DNA of 64,000 nt from Oegoconia quadripuncta (GCA_949316235.1 OX438743.1:41137242-41201241), one strand, 5' to 3'. Positions 41,990 to 52,979 are shown, numbered from the stretch's first letter. Notes: generated by a model from the sequence alone, not told the origin. A program made the numbers and translations.

Positions 41990-42625
41990 ACTTAGTGTAG
42001 TGGATAGTGACCTTGTCAGAAAACCAACGGTTGCGGGTTCGTATCCCGCGAGGGGTAAATGTTTGTGTGATGTATTCGGTCCTTACCTATGAAATTGGCG
42101 TTTTGTATGAAGAATTTCATTAAGTCCGTTTTCCCCATACAAACATTTTTGATTTTTTTTTTGGGAACGGCAAATCCAAATTTAGCTAAACTTTGTGTGC
42201 ATTATCGGATAACATTAAGTTAAGTATAGGCAGCGTTAATTTTTAAAAGTGACCGCTTTATAAAAATTTCAGCGAATCTAAGGAATGATTATGCATGGGA
42301 AGGACATGAATAGAGCTGTGTTCAAATTTTTTTTATTATGTGATTTAGCCCAGATATTTATAAATATTTCATGTGAAACCTTGAAATAATATTCCATTTT
42401 CCAAATAAAAAACAAATTTGGATATAGCTTTGAAAATCGCAGGAATTGGTACACATGATTAACGAATAAAAAAAAACCCAATTTCAGAGGTACCTACCCA
42501 ATATAATTATGAACATTTAAACCTGAGTCATCGATGTTTATATAAATATTTATGTATGTTTATCCGTTATCTAGAATCCATTAGTTTTGTTTAGTTTGGG
42601 ACTAGATGATTGGGATAAGTGTCCA
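41990..42625 (+). repeat. SINE family C split by a MITE
   Basis: The head 41990-42081 (TTAGTGTAGTGGATAGTGAC, TTGCGGGTTCGTATCCCGC) and the tail 42504-42625 (CCTGAGTCATCGATGTTTAT, GTTTGGGACTAGATGATTGG) are continuous in other copies. The MITE M-d separates them. Confidence 0.85.
42082..42503. mobile_element. MITE family M-d, longer copy
   Basis: Ends CCTTACCTATGAAATTGG and CAATTTCAGAGGTACCTACC. Opposite in orientation to 35046-35389, with about 80 extra internal bases (around 42285-42370). Confidence 0.8.
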
Positions 42626-42886
42626 AAAAAAAAAATAGCAATGTCTTTTACTTGGTTTATTTAGTTGATAAAGTTTTTTAGGTTTTCTAAATTGTCATTT
42701 TTTAGTTACTTATAAGGCTTAGTAATCCAATATAGCAACATGTGTGTAGAACGAAGCCTTCAGGAAACAAATTGTATTCCAAAGCCACATATTTGATTCG
42801 GTGGGAGGATAATGCTAGACTATTGTCAAACTTACTAAGTTAGCTCTTAAACATAGATAATACGATAATTTAGTACCATATAAATT

Positions 42887-43160
42887 ACGACCTGTTTGGT
42901 GTAGTGGTTAGCAACTCTAACCACTATACCAAAAGGTTGCAGGTTCGAATCCCGCTAGGGGCATATGTTTGTATGATGAATACGGAGATGTGTACCCGAG
43001 TTATGGATGTTTTCATTTATAATAAGTATTTATTTACAAAAAAATATGTATTTATGTAGTATAACAACCATCTGGTTTCCTCAACACAAGCCTATAGTTG
43101 CTTACTGTGGAATTAGATGGCGCTGTGTGTATGTCTAAGGATATTTATTTATTATTTATT
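42887..43160 (+). repeat. SINE family B, full length
   Basis: Head CGACCTGTTTGGTGTAGTGG, B-box AGGTTCGAATCCC, tail GGATATTTATTTATTATTTA. Confidence 0.9.
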
Positions 43161-43564
43161 AGTAGTTAATAATTACAGAGCTACATAGTCACATTTAAAA
43201 GATTAAGCTCTTTAAATATAGATTAAATATAACGCCCGCAAAATACACAATGTGTTGTCGGGTTTTTGGGTCTTTAAATACTTATATTTCGGTTCTACAA
43301 GCATCCTTAAGTTAGGCAATTCTTCGGGCTCTATCGGTCACCTTGGTTTTCCCGCGCATCCTCGAGGGAGACTCCGAGCATAGCCTTCTCCATTGCCCTT
43401 TGGGTGACCTTGAGCCTTCTTATGAACCCCATAGTGAGCGACCATATAAATAAAAAAAAATCATGCGAACTTATGACATGCGAACATGACTTTGTAATTC
43501 CATAGCGAATAAACACACCCAAGACCACAGGAATACATATATATAGTTAAGTATAGAAAAATAA
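43161..43564. other. No gene seen
   Basis: The minus-strand open frame at 43331-43528 contains RRLKVTQRAMEKAMLGVSL, reminiscent of a non-LTR ORF2 segment (LKxTQRAMERxMLG), so 43320-43440 is probably a minus-strand LINE fragment. Confidence 0.5.
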
Positions 43565-43713
43565 TAAACTGTCAGGCCCTTTCCTAATTTAAGATAATAT
43601 TGCCATGCCCCAACGGGGCGTCACAAATATTTATTTAAGACCTAGTTTTACTCATAAGCATGTACTACTATATTTGTGATACTGCAATAAACGTACTGAA
43701 TACTGAATACATA
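43565..43713 (+). repeat. LINE 3' UTR end
   Basis: GTCAGGCCCTTTCCTAATTT, GCCCCAACGGGGCGTCAC and an AATAAA signal within TGCAATAAACGTACTGAATA, followed by a short TACTGAA repeat. Confidence 0.5.
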
Positions 43714-43734
43714 TACACTACGTACCTAATGACG

Positions 43735-43815
43735 GACATTTAAAAAAATGTACCGTCAACAATACCGAGTACTAACCATGTACTCCGTCCGGAATCAAAC
43801 CGCGATCTCAATTCA
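43735..43815 (-). repeat. SINE family A relic
   Basis: GACGGACATTTAAAAAAATG, ACCGAGTACTAACCATGTAC and TCAAACCGCGATCTC. Confidence 0.6.
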
Positions 43816-43986
43816 GTTCAATTTATTGCATTTATGTTGCATACATGATCTTAAAAATATATATAGATATCAAATATAAACCTTGCTGGGGCACAGCAAT
43901 TAAATTTAGAATGCATGCACGTAAATTAAAATACGGATTAATTAATTTGAACAATTTGGAATTATTTGCGTAGAATATAAAATATA

Positions 43987-44018
43987 TATTTTTTTTTATG
44001 CACGACGGGTTCGTACTT
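43987..44018 (-). repeat. SINE family A tail stub
   Basis: TTTTTTTTATGCACGACGGG then TTCGTACTTGA. It ends abruptly. Confidence 0.7.
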
Positions 44019-44041
44019 GATATAAAACAATACAACCAAAA

Positions 44042-44355
44042 AACTCCCCAAGTTGGTGTACAAGTAGAATGGATAGTGACCCTGTCTGCGAAACGAACGG
44101 TTGCGGGTTCGAATGCCGCGAGGGGTAAATGTTTGTGTGATGAATATAAACATTTCTGTGGCGCACTTTTGTATTGTGTTAAACCTTTTTCATATATAAT
44201 GAATAAACAGAAAAAAAAAAAAAAAAAAAATTATTCCCAAGTCATGGGATGTATGTATGTATGTATATATGTTTATCCATTACCTAGTATGCATAGTACA
44301 AGCTTTGCTTAGTTCGGGACTAGGTGATTGGTGTGAGAGTTCTAAATATTTATTA
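44042..44355 (+). repeat. SINE family C with an A-rich insert
   Basis: Head 44050-44155 with B-box GGGTTCGAATGCC and tail 44235-44355 (TGTTTATCCATTACCTAGTA, TCGGGACTAGGTGATTGG). In between lies TTGTATTGTGTTAAACC..AATGAATAAACAG and a poly-A of about 20 bases, the likely end of a small retro-insert. Confidence 0.7.
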
Positions 44356-44426
44356 TTTTATATTCAGCTATCTCTCTCTCTGTTTTGTACATCGTATAGT
44401 ATTTCCATTGAGCCATGTAGGTGATT

Positions 44427-44489
44427 AATAGCCTAGTATATCTTAATACACTAGTACTACTAGGTATATATTGATATACTAGGCCATTT
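44427..44489. repeat. Short foldback
   Basis: AATAGCCTAGTATATCTTAA pairs with TTGATATACTAGGCCATT. Arms of about 20 bp around CACTAGTACTACTAGG. Confidence 0.75.
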
Positions 44490-45147
44490 TAACCCCCGAC
44501 GATTTCCTAGAAGTACATAGTTACGTAGTTATGATACGTGTCCCAGTTATGGAGCCAGGTGTGTTTGACCAGCACTATTATAATTTAAAGGCACAGATTA
44601 AACTGGTTCGCGTATATTAAATATTTCCCATGTAAATTGACGAGGCGATTAAAGGCAAGGGCCTGGGAACATTGGGAAATAAAGACCTTTACACATAGCG
44701 ACTTTTTAACGACATAAACGACCGGTCTACCTTTATACATAGTATTGAGAGGAAAACGTCAAAATACACCTGGTAACACCTATGGCTGGCGATCGGTCAA
44801 CATCGGCTACCTTCGTACAAGCTCACCAGGAGGTCGATGGTTGGATTCGGGACGTGACTTTCGCTCCAGTTGCCATAGTGTTCGCATATATAATAGTTGA
44901 GTAGTGTTCCAAGTATTTACCTAATACATTTCTATCCATACAATGTAGTATTTCGTTTCTGAGTTCTTACTCAAGGAGATCTTTCTCCTAACAGTATAAA
45001 CTACTTGTATTCTGGTATTGTAAATCAATACAATTTTCCTATTTTTACCCGACTTCCCAACAAAGGAGGGTAATTTTTTTCAACTGTATATGTATGTAAA
45101 AATGTACGATCCTATGGCGCATCCTGTAACCTGAACGGTTTAACCGA
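44490..45147. other. No gene seen
   Basis: 45050-45147 (CCCGACTTCCCAACAAAGGA, GGTTTAACCGATT) resembles a common dispersed repeat end of Lepidoptera. Nothing else. Confidence 0.35.
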
Positions 45148-45277
45148 TTTTTTTTTATGCACGACGGATTCGTACTTGACCTCAATCACACCTGATGTTA
45201 AGTGAAGATGAGGTCGATGGTCGATGCGTACTGACCCGGAAACCCCAACACATTTGGGGGACTAAAGTAAAATAAAT

Positions 45278-45318
<41 letters not shown>

Positions 45319-45630
45319 TTTTAGGGAGATTAACAGCAAAATCAACAAATGAATAATAAAACATAGAAAACCAATGCCAATAAGAAATCTCCACCTATAG
45401 ATATTATATATCTTATCTCTGACAAACGGAACACAACAATGCTATTAACATTGCTGTTTGGCGGCAGATTTAGATAAGATGGTGGTAGATAGCCAGGCGA
45501 ACATTTAAAATGCCCTACCACCAACCAAACCGAGTACTCAGTACCGAGTAAACATGTACCCCGCTGGGGATCGAGCCCGCGACCTCCGAATCGTAAACCC
45601 AATATTTTTTACATTGAGCCACGGAGGCGA
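45148..45630 (-). repeat. SINE family A interrupted by an A/T-rich insert
   Basis: Tail part 45148-45263 and head part 45408-45630 (B-box region GGGCTCGATCCCC on the minus strand). The insert 45264-45407 contains about ten TTTA units and AATCAACAAATGAATAATAA and has no recognised origin. It may be a LINE 3' end inserted in the minus sense. Confidence 0.8.
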
Positions 45631-46064
45631 TTTCAAAGTGCTTGGTGTTGTTAGATTCGTCTTGATGCCAGAAGTGTCATTTTATTAAAAAAAACTTACA
45701 TGCCGTCCGAAAAATATAAAATATGCTGTCGTGCTTTTGGTTCTTAAATACTTAAATAGTTTACCAGACTTTTCCAAGAAGTATCGTTAAGTAATTTATC
45801 CGAAGTTGCTTTTCGGACATGTCAAAATAAAAATAAATTATAGCAATATGGAAAGTGGCTCATTCTTTCTTTCTTTGTTGGCAGCAGCTACTCTACTGGT
45901 GGGAACTGAGAACTGGCAACACTGCCCATTCATCACACTATTTTATTACTGTATGCTTATTTCCTTTGTGATAAATAAGTGATTTATTAACCCAATGAAG
46001 AGAGGGTTATGTTTTTCGCGCGCATACCAGTACCTATATGCGTATATAAGCGTCGATGAGTGGA
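45631..46064. other. No gene seen
   Basis: Nothing recognised. Confidence 0.4.
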
Positions 46065-46340
46065 GGACACGGACTCCGAATTTGGATAATCGTGGTTCGA
46101 ACCCCAGGCAAGTCATGTACCAATGAGTTTTTAAATTTAATTTAACTACTTATGTGCATTTATCCGACTGCTCTTAAACGGTGAAGGAAAATATCGTGAG
46201 GAAACCTGTATGCCTGAGAAATCCGAAGCCCTGTGAAGTCCCCAACCCGCACTGGGCCATCGTGATAAACTATGGCCCATACTCCCTCAATACGAGGTAA
46301 GGTCTAATCAGTGGGATGTCTACAGACAGATGATGACATA
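46065..46340 (+). repeat. SINE family D, nearly full length
   Basis: The head is decayed but has GGTTCGAACCCCAGG. The body is CCAATGAGTTTTTAAATTTA, TTTATCCGACTGCTCTTAAA, AAATATCGTGAGGAAACCTG and CCCATACTCCCTCAATACGA. It serves as the uninterrupted reference for the mariner-split copy at 6163. Confidence 0.8.
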
Positions 46341-46492
46341 TACAGGGTGAATTTGAATTCGTGTAATTCCCATTAACTGGTGACAACACATTTGATTACG
46401 AACAAGTTTCCCCAAGGAACCATAGTCGAATTTGATCAAAAAAGTGGAGAACCAAGTAAACAGGAATCACATGTATTAAATTTCACCCTGTA
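46341..46492. mobile_element. Foldback MITE, ends TACAGGGTGAA (family M-e)
   Basis: The left arm TACAGGGTGAATTTGAATTC, GTGTAATTCCCATTAACTGG is mirrored by ATGTATTAAATTTCACCCTG TA. A 152-bp derivative of the 400-bp form at 49705. Confidence 0.75.
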
Positions 46493-46689
46493 TGTATAAA
46501 TGTGGGATTCTTGACTCTTAGATGGATGGATTTTTTTATTAATTACATAACGTTAGGTTCGTCGAGACAATCCAAATGTCATAGGATAGGCAACGTCACA
46601 AAAATAAAACACAGCGCCCTTGGAGATTGTCAAAATTAAAAAAAAAATGTTCTAGGACTAAAATATTGGTACTAATACAGGGAAGGGCT

Positions 46690-46852
46690 TATTCTGATTC
46701 TGGATTCTGAAAATTCGATTACTCAAAGTAAACCATTCTGAAACCACCTTTAGTATGGGAGTCCAATAGTTTTCGGATGAATTCCCAGTAAACAGTATTG
46801 AGTAGCGTCCCAGTAAACAGGAATTACACGATTTATATTTCACCCTGTGTTA
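46690..46852. repeat. Foldback family M-e, one-sided relic
   Basis: TACTCAAAGTAAACCATTCT, CTGAAACCACCTTTAGTATG and GGAATTACACGATTTATATT then TCACCCTGTG match the right half of the 49705 element. The left half is missing. Confidence 0.65.
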
Positions 46853-47286
46853 CAAATGCACACAAAAAAAATAATATCTCCAAATCTTGTGAAGTAAATT
46901 CACTGATTCGTACCATTTTAGAATCCTCATTAAATAGGCAACTTTTTGGAGTAGTTTGCCGAACAAGTCCCATACATTTTTTTTATTCCACAGCTGGTTG
47001 AAAAAACAAGAAAATTTTTCGGTTCAGAAAAAAAACAATTAAATTAAGTGATCTATACTCCAAGAGTAGACATTATTTTTTAAAAAATGTTAACAATCTG
47101 TCGAAGCAACGTCTAACAATTAATATTGGCGGGAAAAAACGCAATAATTAGAGCTGGAAACTTAATAATATTTGATGATTTTCCCCTTTTTTTTGATGGT
47201 CATATGCGTTTTCTTTTTTTTCATATTTTTTTTGTATAGGACATTAGTCAAGCAGTCATAGCAGTTTGATTCACTATTTCTGGAAC
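46853..47286. other. No gene seen; left flank of the duplication
   Basis: Ends with TTTCTGGAACACCCTGTA, which looks like a transposon terminus (TACAGGGTGTTCCAG in reverse) exactly at the duplication boundary. No partner end was identified with certainty. Confidence 0.4.
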
Positions 47287-48077
47287 ACCCTGTACACGCT
47301 TAATAGAAGGTTAAGTTTTAAATGATTCAGGTTATTTATTTATTTACTTGCTTTAATATCGCAGCAAAAGTCGTGGGGTGTAACGAATGGTACAAACGTG
47401 TAAGACCTTAGGGCAAAGTTGTTCAAGAAAATCGAGCAAGAAAGCCCTATTTGCATCACCTGGTCTCTAATTTTTAACCAACTACGGCAAAGCCGAAGGT
47501 TTGAGTAGACGACTTAATATTGTCCGGCATAATTGGTCAAGTGTGAGTTGGGCCTCAAGCAATGAGGATTACGTACCTTAGAACCTTGTTTTACATAAAA
47601 AGAAACTCCGGACTAAATCAATTGATATATTTCATCTTGTTCTTGATTTTTTTAAAGTAGGTAAGATTTATAGCCGTAATCAGGCTTTAAGTATTTTTTA
47701 AAGTTTTTATTTAAGAAATTTTTATAAAACATTGATACGTGTCGCTAATAGTGCAGTAAAATACATAATTATTGTGAAGTAACTTCCTATAATCTTAAAG
47801 TTCCTGATTTTTTATAGAGCTAGCTACAAATGCGAATGTTTTTTTTAGAAAAAAAATAATTGAAACAGTTAATTGTGTAATTAATTAACACTATTACACG
47901 CATTGATGAGAACAACTTACTGTCCTTTTCGTTTAGGGTTGCGCGTGTCATTTTCGACATTATCAAAAAACGACAGGTGTTGTGTATGTGACGTAACTAT
48001 TCTCTAATATGTGGTGACGGCGTTGTGTGTAGGGGTTGGTCTTGGACTGTCTAGAACACAGCCGCCTCTACTAGTTT

Positions 48078-48412
48078 AACCGCCTCCGTGGCTCAATGTA
48101 AACAACATTGGGCTTACGATTCGGAGGTCGCGGGTGCGATCCCCAGCCGGGTACATGTTTAAGTACTCGGTTTGGTTGGTGGTAGGGCATTTTAAATGTC
48201 CGCCTGGTTAGCTACCACCATCTTATCTAAATCTACCGCCTAGCAGCAATATTAATAGCATTGTTGTGTTCCGGTTGTCAAAGATAAGATAGCCAGTCCT
48301 CCAAATGTGTTGGGGTTTCCAGGTCAGTATACGCTTCCACTTTCGACCTCATCTTCACTTAACATCAGGTGTGATTGAGGTCTAGTACCAACCCGTTGTG
48401 CATAAAAAAAAA
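48078..48412 (+). repeat. SINE family A, full length
   Basis: Head ACCGCCTCCGTGGCTCAATG, B-box-like GGGTGCGATCCCC (mutated), full body, TTGTGCATAAAAAAAAA tail. Confidence 0.92.
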
Positions 48413-48545
48413 ACATACTCGTATAATGATTATAAAGATGCGTCAGCTTTTAATCCTGCAGTGGCCGCGTATTAAAAGGTGGCGTCAGTTGTCATGTTCC
48501 ATGAGTATGCCATTTTTAAAGTAAAAATATACAATATATAAATCC

Positions 48546-48756
48546 AAATATTTCGGATACTTATAGCAATTATCTAGTCCCAAACAAAGTAAAGCTTATA
48601 CTATGGATATAACGGATAAACATACATAAATATATTTATATAAACATCCATGACTCGGGAATAAATGTCCGTGTTCATCACACAAACATTTACCTCCGGC
48701 GGGATTCGAACCCGCATGGTTTCGCCGACGACTATCCACTACACCAATCGGTCGTC
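48546..48756 (-). repeat. SINE family C
   Basis: Minus-strand copy with B-box GGGTTCGAATCCCGC and a deletion around the GTTGGTTTC segment. Confidence 0.85.
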
Positions 48757-48950
48757 ACATCAAAAAAGAAGACAGTGTATTTTCAAAAGTCATATGTTAT
48801 TTCTTATTTCATAAAAACCAAGTATTATTTATTAAAATTCTTTACTTTGGAAAAATTATTTTTAACAAAAAAATAATAACAATTCCAAATTGTTATGGAT
48901 TCGAGTTCTACCTCTAGACGGAGGAGACGTCCTTGCCCAGATAGTGTAAT

Positions 48951-49073
48951 TTACCACCATGTAGAATTTTCATGTGGTTCATCTTCATCAGATTCAGTGC
49001 TATTTTCAAGGACCTCATCTGGGGTTTCTGCTAGTTGCTCATACTCACACTGATGGTCCTGCTGTTCAAGCAT
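48951..49073 (-). CDS. Small acidic open frame, probable relic
   Basis: 40 codons (frame open for 56) reading MLEQQDHQCEYEQLAETPDE and then an acidic stretch with ESDEDEPHEN to a TAA. Acidic N-termini of this sort occur in piggyBac-type transposases, but no further homology is visible and I do not assign a family. Repeated unchanged at 57405. Confidence 0.2.
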   Translation of the reverse strand: MLEQQDHQCEYEQLAETPDEVLENSTESDEDEPHENSTWW

Positions 49074-49229
49074 CTTTTTATCAGTAAATCGCAAAGAGTC
49101 GTCCGGAAGAATGCTCTCATTTTAGGATTCCTCCAACTACACCGTGATTTCAGCATTCTGTCCACTATGCATGTTGTTTCTAAAATTGAATAAATAACAC
49201 GATTAATTCACATGTTTCTTCATATTGAA

Positions 49230-49695
49230 ATATGCAGCATATCGCGCGGTCCGAATTGTCGGCCAAGAGAGTCTCATTGACCGACTGGATCCCCTGGCGT
49301 TGTGAAGAGACGTCGCGTCCCTCTGCATTCTCTATCGCATATTTCATGGGGAGTGTTCTGAAGAACTGTTCGAGCTAATACCCGCTGCTCAATTTAACGG
49401 ATACACTTCTCGCCGAAAATTAAATTTCCATCCACATCACCTGGATGAGTGGAAGTCTACCACTGTACATTTCTCAAGAAGCTTCTTACCACGTACGACC
49501 ACTCTGTGGAAAGGACTTCCGGCAGCGGTATTCCCGAACGAGTACGACATTGGAACCTTCAAGAAACGAGCCTACACCTTTCTCAAAGGTCGGCAACGCA
49601 TCTGTGACCCTTTTGGTGTTGCGGGTGTCCATGGGCGGCGGTGATTGCTTTCCATCAGGTGACCCGCATGCTCGTTTGCCGCCCTCTCATATAAA
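49230..49695 (+). repeat. LINE RT C-terminus and 3' end (family L-c)
   Basis: With one stop it reads [57 protein letters not shown], then [40 protein letters not shown] and [14 protein letters not shown] stop. This is the classic C-terminal domain of a lepidopteran non-LTR reverse transcriptase. It ends ATAAAAAAAAA. 5'-truncated. Confidence 0.88.
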
Positions 49696-49704
49696 AAAAA
49701 AACG

Positions 49705-50105
49705 CAGGGTGAATTTGAATTCGTGTAATTCCTTTTAGCTGGTGGCGCCATTTTTGATTACGAACAACTTTCCCCAAAGAACCAGTGGAATTCGATCAAA
49801 AACTTTTTAATTACCCATACAAAGTAAACCATTCTGAAACTATCTTCAATATGGAAAGAAAGTCCAACAATTTTTGGGTGGCGACTCCACTCCTGATTAT
49901 GAAGAAATTTCCACTTGGAACCATAGCCGAATTCAGCCGAAAATTGTTGGACTGCCATACTAAATGTGGTTTCAGAATGGGTTACTTTGTATGGGTAATT
50001 GAAATTTTTTGATCGAATTCGACTAGTCTTCTTTTGGGAAAGTTGTTCGTAATCAAGAGTGGCATCACCAGTTAATGGGAATTACACGAATTAAATTTCA
50101 CCCTG
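49705..50105. mobile_element. Foldback MITE, 401 bp (family M-e)
   Basis: Ends CAGGGTGAATTTGAATTCGT and ACACGAATTAAATTTCACCC TG. Arms of about 180 bp mirror each other (ACCCATACAAAGTAAACCAT against its complement near 49985). Plus- and minus-strand open frames within are mirror images, not genes. It sits directly after the LINE poly-A and abuts the next hairpin. Confidence 0.88.
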
Positions 50106-50372
50106 TACACCGTGTAACGGTTAAGTGTAGTCATATTTTAAGGGCTTGTTCTACCCATCAATACGAACAACTTTTACTATGGGGGCAACTTCGAAATCGC
50201 GAAAAAAAAATCAGCTGTTTCATACATTGCATCGGGAGGTTATTGAAATTTTCTATGGAACAGCTCATTTTTTTTTCGCGATTTCGAAGTTGCCCCCATA
50301 GTAAAAGTTGTTCGTATTGATGGGTAGAACAAGCCCTTAAAATATGACTACACTTAACCGTTACACCCTGTA
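50106..50372. mobile_element. Near-perfect hairpin MITE, 267 bp (family M-f)
   Basis: Arms 50106-50224 and 50254-50372 are complementary with only a handful of mismatches. They begin TACACCGTGTAACGGTTAAG on the left and end TAACCGTTACACCCTGTA on the right, around a loop of about 29 bp. TA lies at both ends. Both strands therefore show an open frame with the same VKCSHILRACSTHQYEQLLL peptide, an artefact of the palindrome. Confidence 0.93.
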
Positions 50373-50451
50373 TAATCAAAATAATAAATGTATTTTCAAG
50401 AATATAACTGTTAAAAGCTAAAATAAACATCAAAATAAGAATGCGAAGTGT

Positions 50452-50735
50452 TTTTTTTTATGATTGACTGGATTCGCGCGTTTGACCACAATCTCACCTG
50501 ATGGAAAGTGACGATGTGGTCGAAGATGAAGCAAGCGATGCCAGCAAATGCCTATTCACTCTGCTCTTGAAGATCCCAAGGTTGTAGGATTCAGGAAAGA
50601 CTGACGCCGGAAGGGAGTTCCATGCCTTGGCTATTCGGATGATGAATGAAGAATCGAACTTCTTAGTGCGAATATTCGGTATATTAACTATATACGGGTG
50701 GAATCCCTCCCCACTCCTAGTAGTCCGAAGCTGGC
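50452..50735 (-). repeat. LINE fragment, RT C-terminal tail (family L-a)
   Basis: The minus strand encodes RTTRSGEGFHPYIVNIPNI and AWNSLPASVFPESYNLGIFK, matching 2077-2360. The poly-T at 50452 is the 3' end. Confidence 0.82.
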
Positions 50736-50945
50736 TATCTAATATCTGACAACCGGAACACAAGAATAACAATTTCAATTTCAATTTATTCAATTTAGGT
50801 AAAATATCAATACATCATCTTTACAGGCTATGCCCAAGTCAATAATGCAATATTATATAAAAATTTGTGATTGTGACATAACAATATTGTCTCTCATAAT
50901 TAATATAATTCATTATATACAGCTATAGCCAAGCGGACTTTTAAA
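50736..50945. repeat. SINE A piece with a further insert
   Basis: GGCTATCTAATATCTGACAA and CCGGAACACAAG (SINE A) are separated from AGCCAAGCGGACTTTTAAAA by about 170 bp starting AATTTCAATTTCAATTTATT, probably a minus-strand LINE 3' UTR. Confidence 0.5.
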
Positions 50946-51045
50946 ATACTATAATATAACTATATAGGGGTGGAATCCCTCCCCACGCCTAGTGGTCCAA
51001 AGATGGAAGGGTGACGGTGGAATAAGATTATGTAATTCCAATTGT
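50946..51045 (-). repeat. LINE family L-a, short segment
   Basis: ATATAGGGGTGGAATCCCTC through GATTATGTAATTCCAATTG matches the upstream end of the 2077-2360 copy. Confidence 0.6.
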
Positions 51046-51463
51046 AATTTAAACAATGCTTACGTAATTGTTCGCGTGGACATTGTAGATCGCATAGTGT
51101 GTAGCGACAGCGACACCACTATACGCAACCAAGCGCTGACGTAGCGCTAAAAGTGTCCGTCATTTATTCGACTTAAAATTTATTTGGGAATTTTTGGATT
51201 TTCATGAGTGTACCACATGTGATCCCTTACCGACTCATAGTCACACCAAGTTATCACACCAGTGTTACAAACAGGATTCTTTTTCTTGTTAGCACGCGAC
51301 CACCATAGGTGCCGCTGCGCTGGTGTGGCCACAGACCACTTACAGTGTTGCATTGTAATTCATAAGGAACATTCGATTTGAATGATTTTTACGAGAATAC
51401 GGTCAATAAATAATGTACTCAACGCGTCTGTACGTACCACCTATAGACAACTTGGACAAATCA
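51046..51463. other. No gene seen
   Basis: Nothing recognised. Confidence 0.4.
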
Positions 51464-52024
51464 GGAGCTCTATTTTTGAATCGCTCGTGTGACTCTGTAT
51501 CGTCGCATACGACTTATGTCATAGTCGACTTCCGAGTCGCATGACGCTAACTTTCTGCATTTTTAATTCACTCGTCTTCGGTGTTGCATTTGAAATGTAT
51601 ATTTTTTTTCGTTTCACGCAGAACATTACAAAATTTTCAAAAAATTTATAGGCTGTGTAAACATATTTCGTTTGCCTTTTGAGAAAAAAAGTGTAATGTC
51701 AATTTGATCACAGTTGATCCATAAAAAAAGAAAGAAAAAAAACATTTATTCAGCTTACAATGGGTATGTACATGAAAATTTTGAGATAATAATACTAATA
51801 ATGCAAGCTGATATAGGTTCCAGCTCAGCATAAGATTTTAAGTTTTTTCAAAAAACACACACACACATATTTGACGTATATTCTACAGCTCGCCGTCTGT
51901 AACGAGTGGTCTTGACCACTCGTTGCAGTCGAGCGATTCAAAAATATGGAATTTCTGATGTCGAATGAAAATCAGTAGAAATCGAGCGTTCGACTCGCGC
52001 CGAACGATTCAAAAATAGAGCTCC
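51464..52024. mobile_element. Candidate TIR element, ends GGAGCTCTATTTTTGAATCG
   Basis: The left end and its inverted match at 52000-52024 (CGATTCAAAAATAGAGCTCC) bound 561 bp without transposase. A third related segment TGAATCGCTCGACTGCAACG lies inverted near 51920-51945. The interior includes a palindrome ACGAGTGGTC/GACCACTCGT at 51902-51923. Confidence 0.6.
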
Positions 52025-52057
52025 AGGCATCGGTAAATTCGTACAAGCTCTGGGAGT

Positions 52058-52320
52058 GTCTTAGGCACGTATTAATAAAACGTTCTCAACATTGAGAACA
52101 GTCTTATGACCAGTCTCAAGTAAACATGTTGATTAATAAACCTTACTTGAGACCTGAAACGCACGTGGATACTCAAGCAGTACTCACTTGAGAGGTGCGC
52201 CGAGTTTCACGTATTAATAAACGAAATTCAAGACTATCATTCATTCGCCGCTGAAGCGAATACTTGAGAAGTGATCTCGGCTGAGTAGACTTGAAGATTA
52301 ATTTATTAATAGGGGCCTTA
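52058..52320. mobile_element. MITE family M-a
   Basis: From CTTAGGCACGTATTAATAAA to TTTATTAATAGGGGCCTTAG. It aligns in reverse to 28050-28358 (GTATTAATAAACGAAATTCA, ATTCATTCGCCGCTGAAGCG). Confidence 0.75.
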
Positions 52321-52813
52321 GGGTATAAGACATGGTGCGCACTAGCAGTAGCCTTTATTTTATATATATTTTGAAAATATATAAATCAATTGAGATATTT
52401 CATCTTGTTTTTGATTTTTTAGAGGTGGACAGGTAAATATAATACCTGATGGAGTTTTATATACTTTTTTAAGTTTTTTTCACTTGGTTTCAGATAGTCG
52501 GAAGTTGTATTAAATTTAAGTAATTGTTTAATAGTTATTTATTATATTAAAACAACGCAATTGAGTTGACCTCAATTACACCCGAGGGCCTAACATAACA
52601 AGTATTTAGCGTTTGTAATTCTTTTTGATTTACCATGAAACTAAAAAGAGATGTTGTTTTTGTTGTCCGAATGTCCAAAGTTTTGGAAAACTTTTTTTTT
52701 TCAAATCAAATCAAATCAAAAATGTTTTACTTCGTAAGTTATAAGAACAACATTTGAAATCGTCATGATATACAGTTATCGCTCATTCACTAGGCATTCA
52801 CATTCTATTAAAA
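52321..52813. other. No gene seen
   Basis: Includes a short AAATC repeat at 52702-52720 and the start of a minus-strand LINE UTR (TTTTACTTCGTAAGTTATAA at 52724). Confidence 0.4.
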
Positions 52814-52979
52814 TATTGCTGTTTGGCGGCAGACTTAGTGGTGGTAGCCAGCCAGGCGGACGTTTAAATGCCCTACCACCAACCAAACCGAGTACTAAAC
52901 ATGTACCCCGCCGAGGATCGAGATCGCGACCTCCGATTCATAAACCCTATGTTGTTCACATTGAGCCACGGAGGCGGTT
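52814..52979 (-). repeat. SINE family A, head half
   Basis: ATTGCTGTTTGGCGGCAGAC through CATTGAGCCACGGAGGCGG. The tail half is absent, replaced by unrelated DNA. Confidence 0.82.

Noticed and set aside
49758..50012. Pair of open frames on opposite strands
   Set aside because: They are mirror readings of the palindromic MITE, not two genes. The same holds for 50075-50433.
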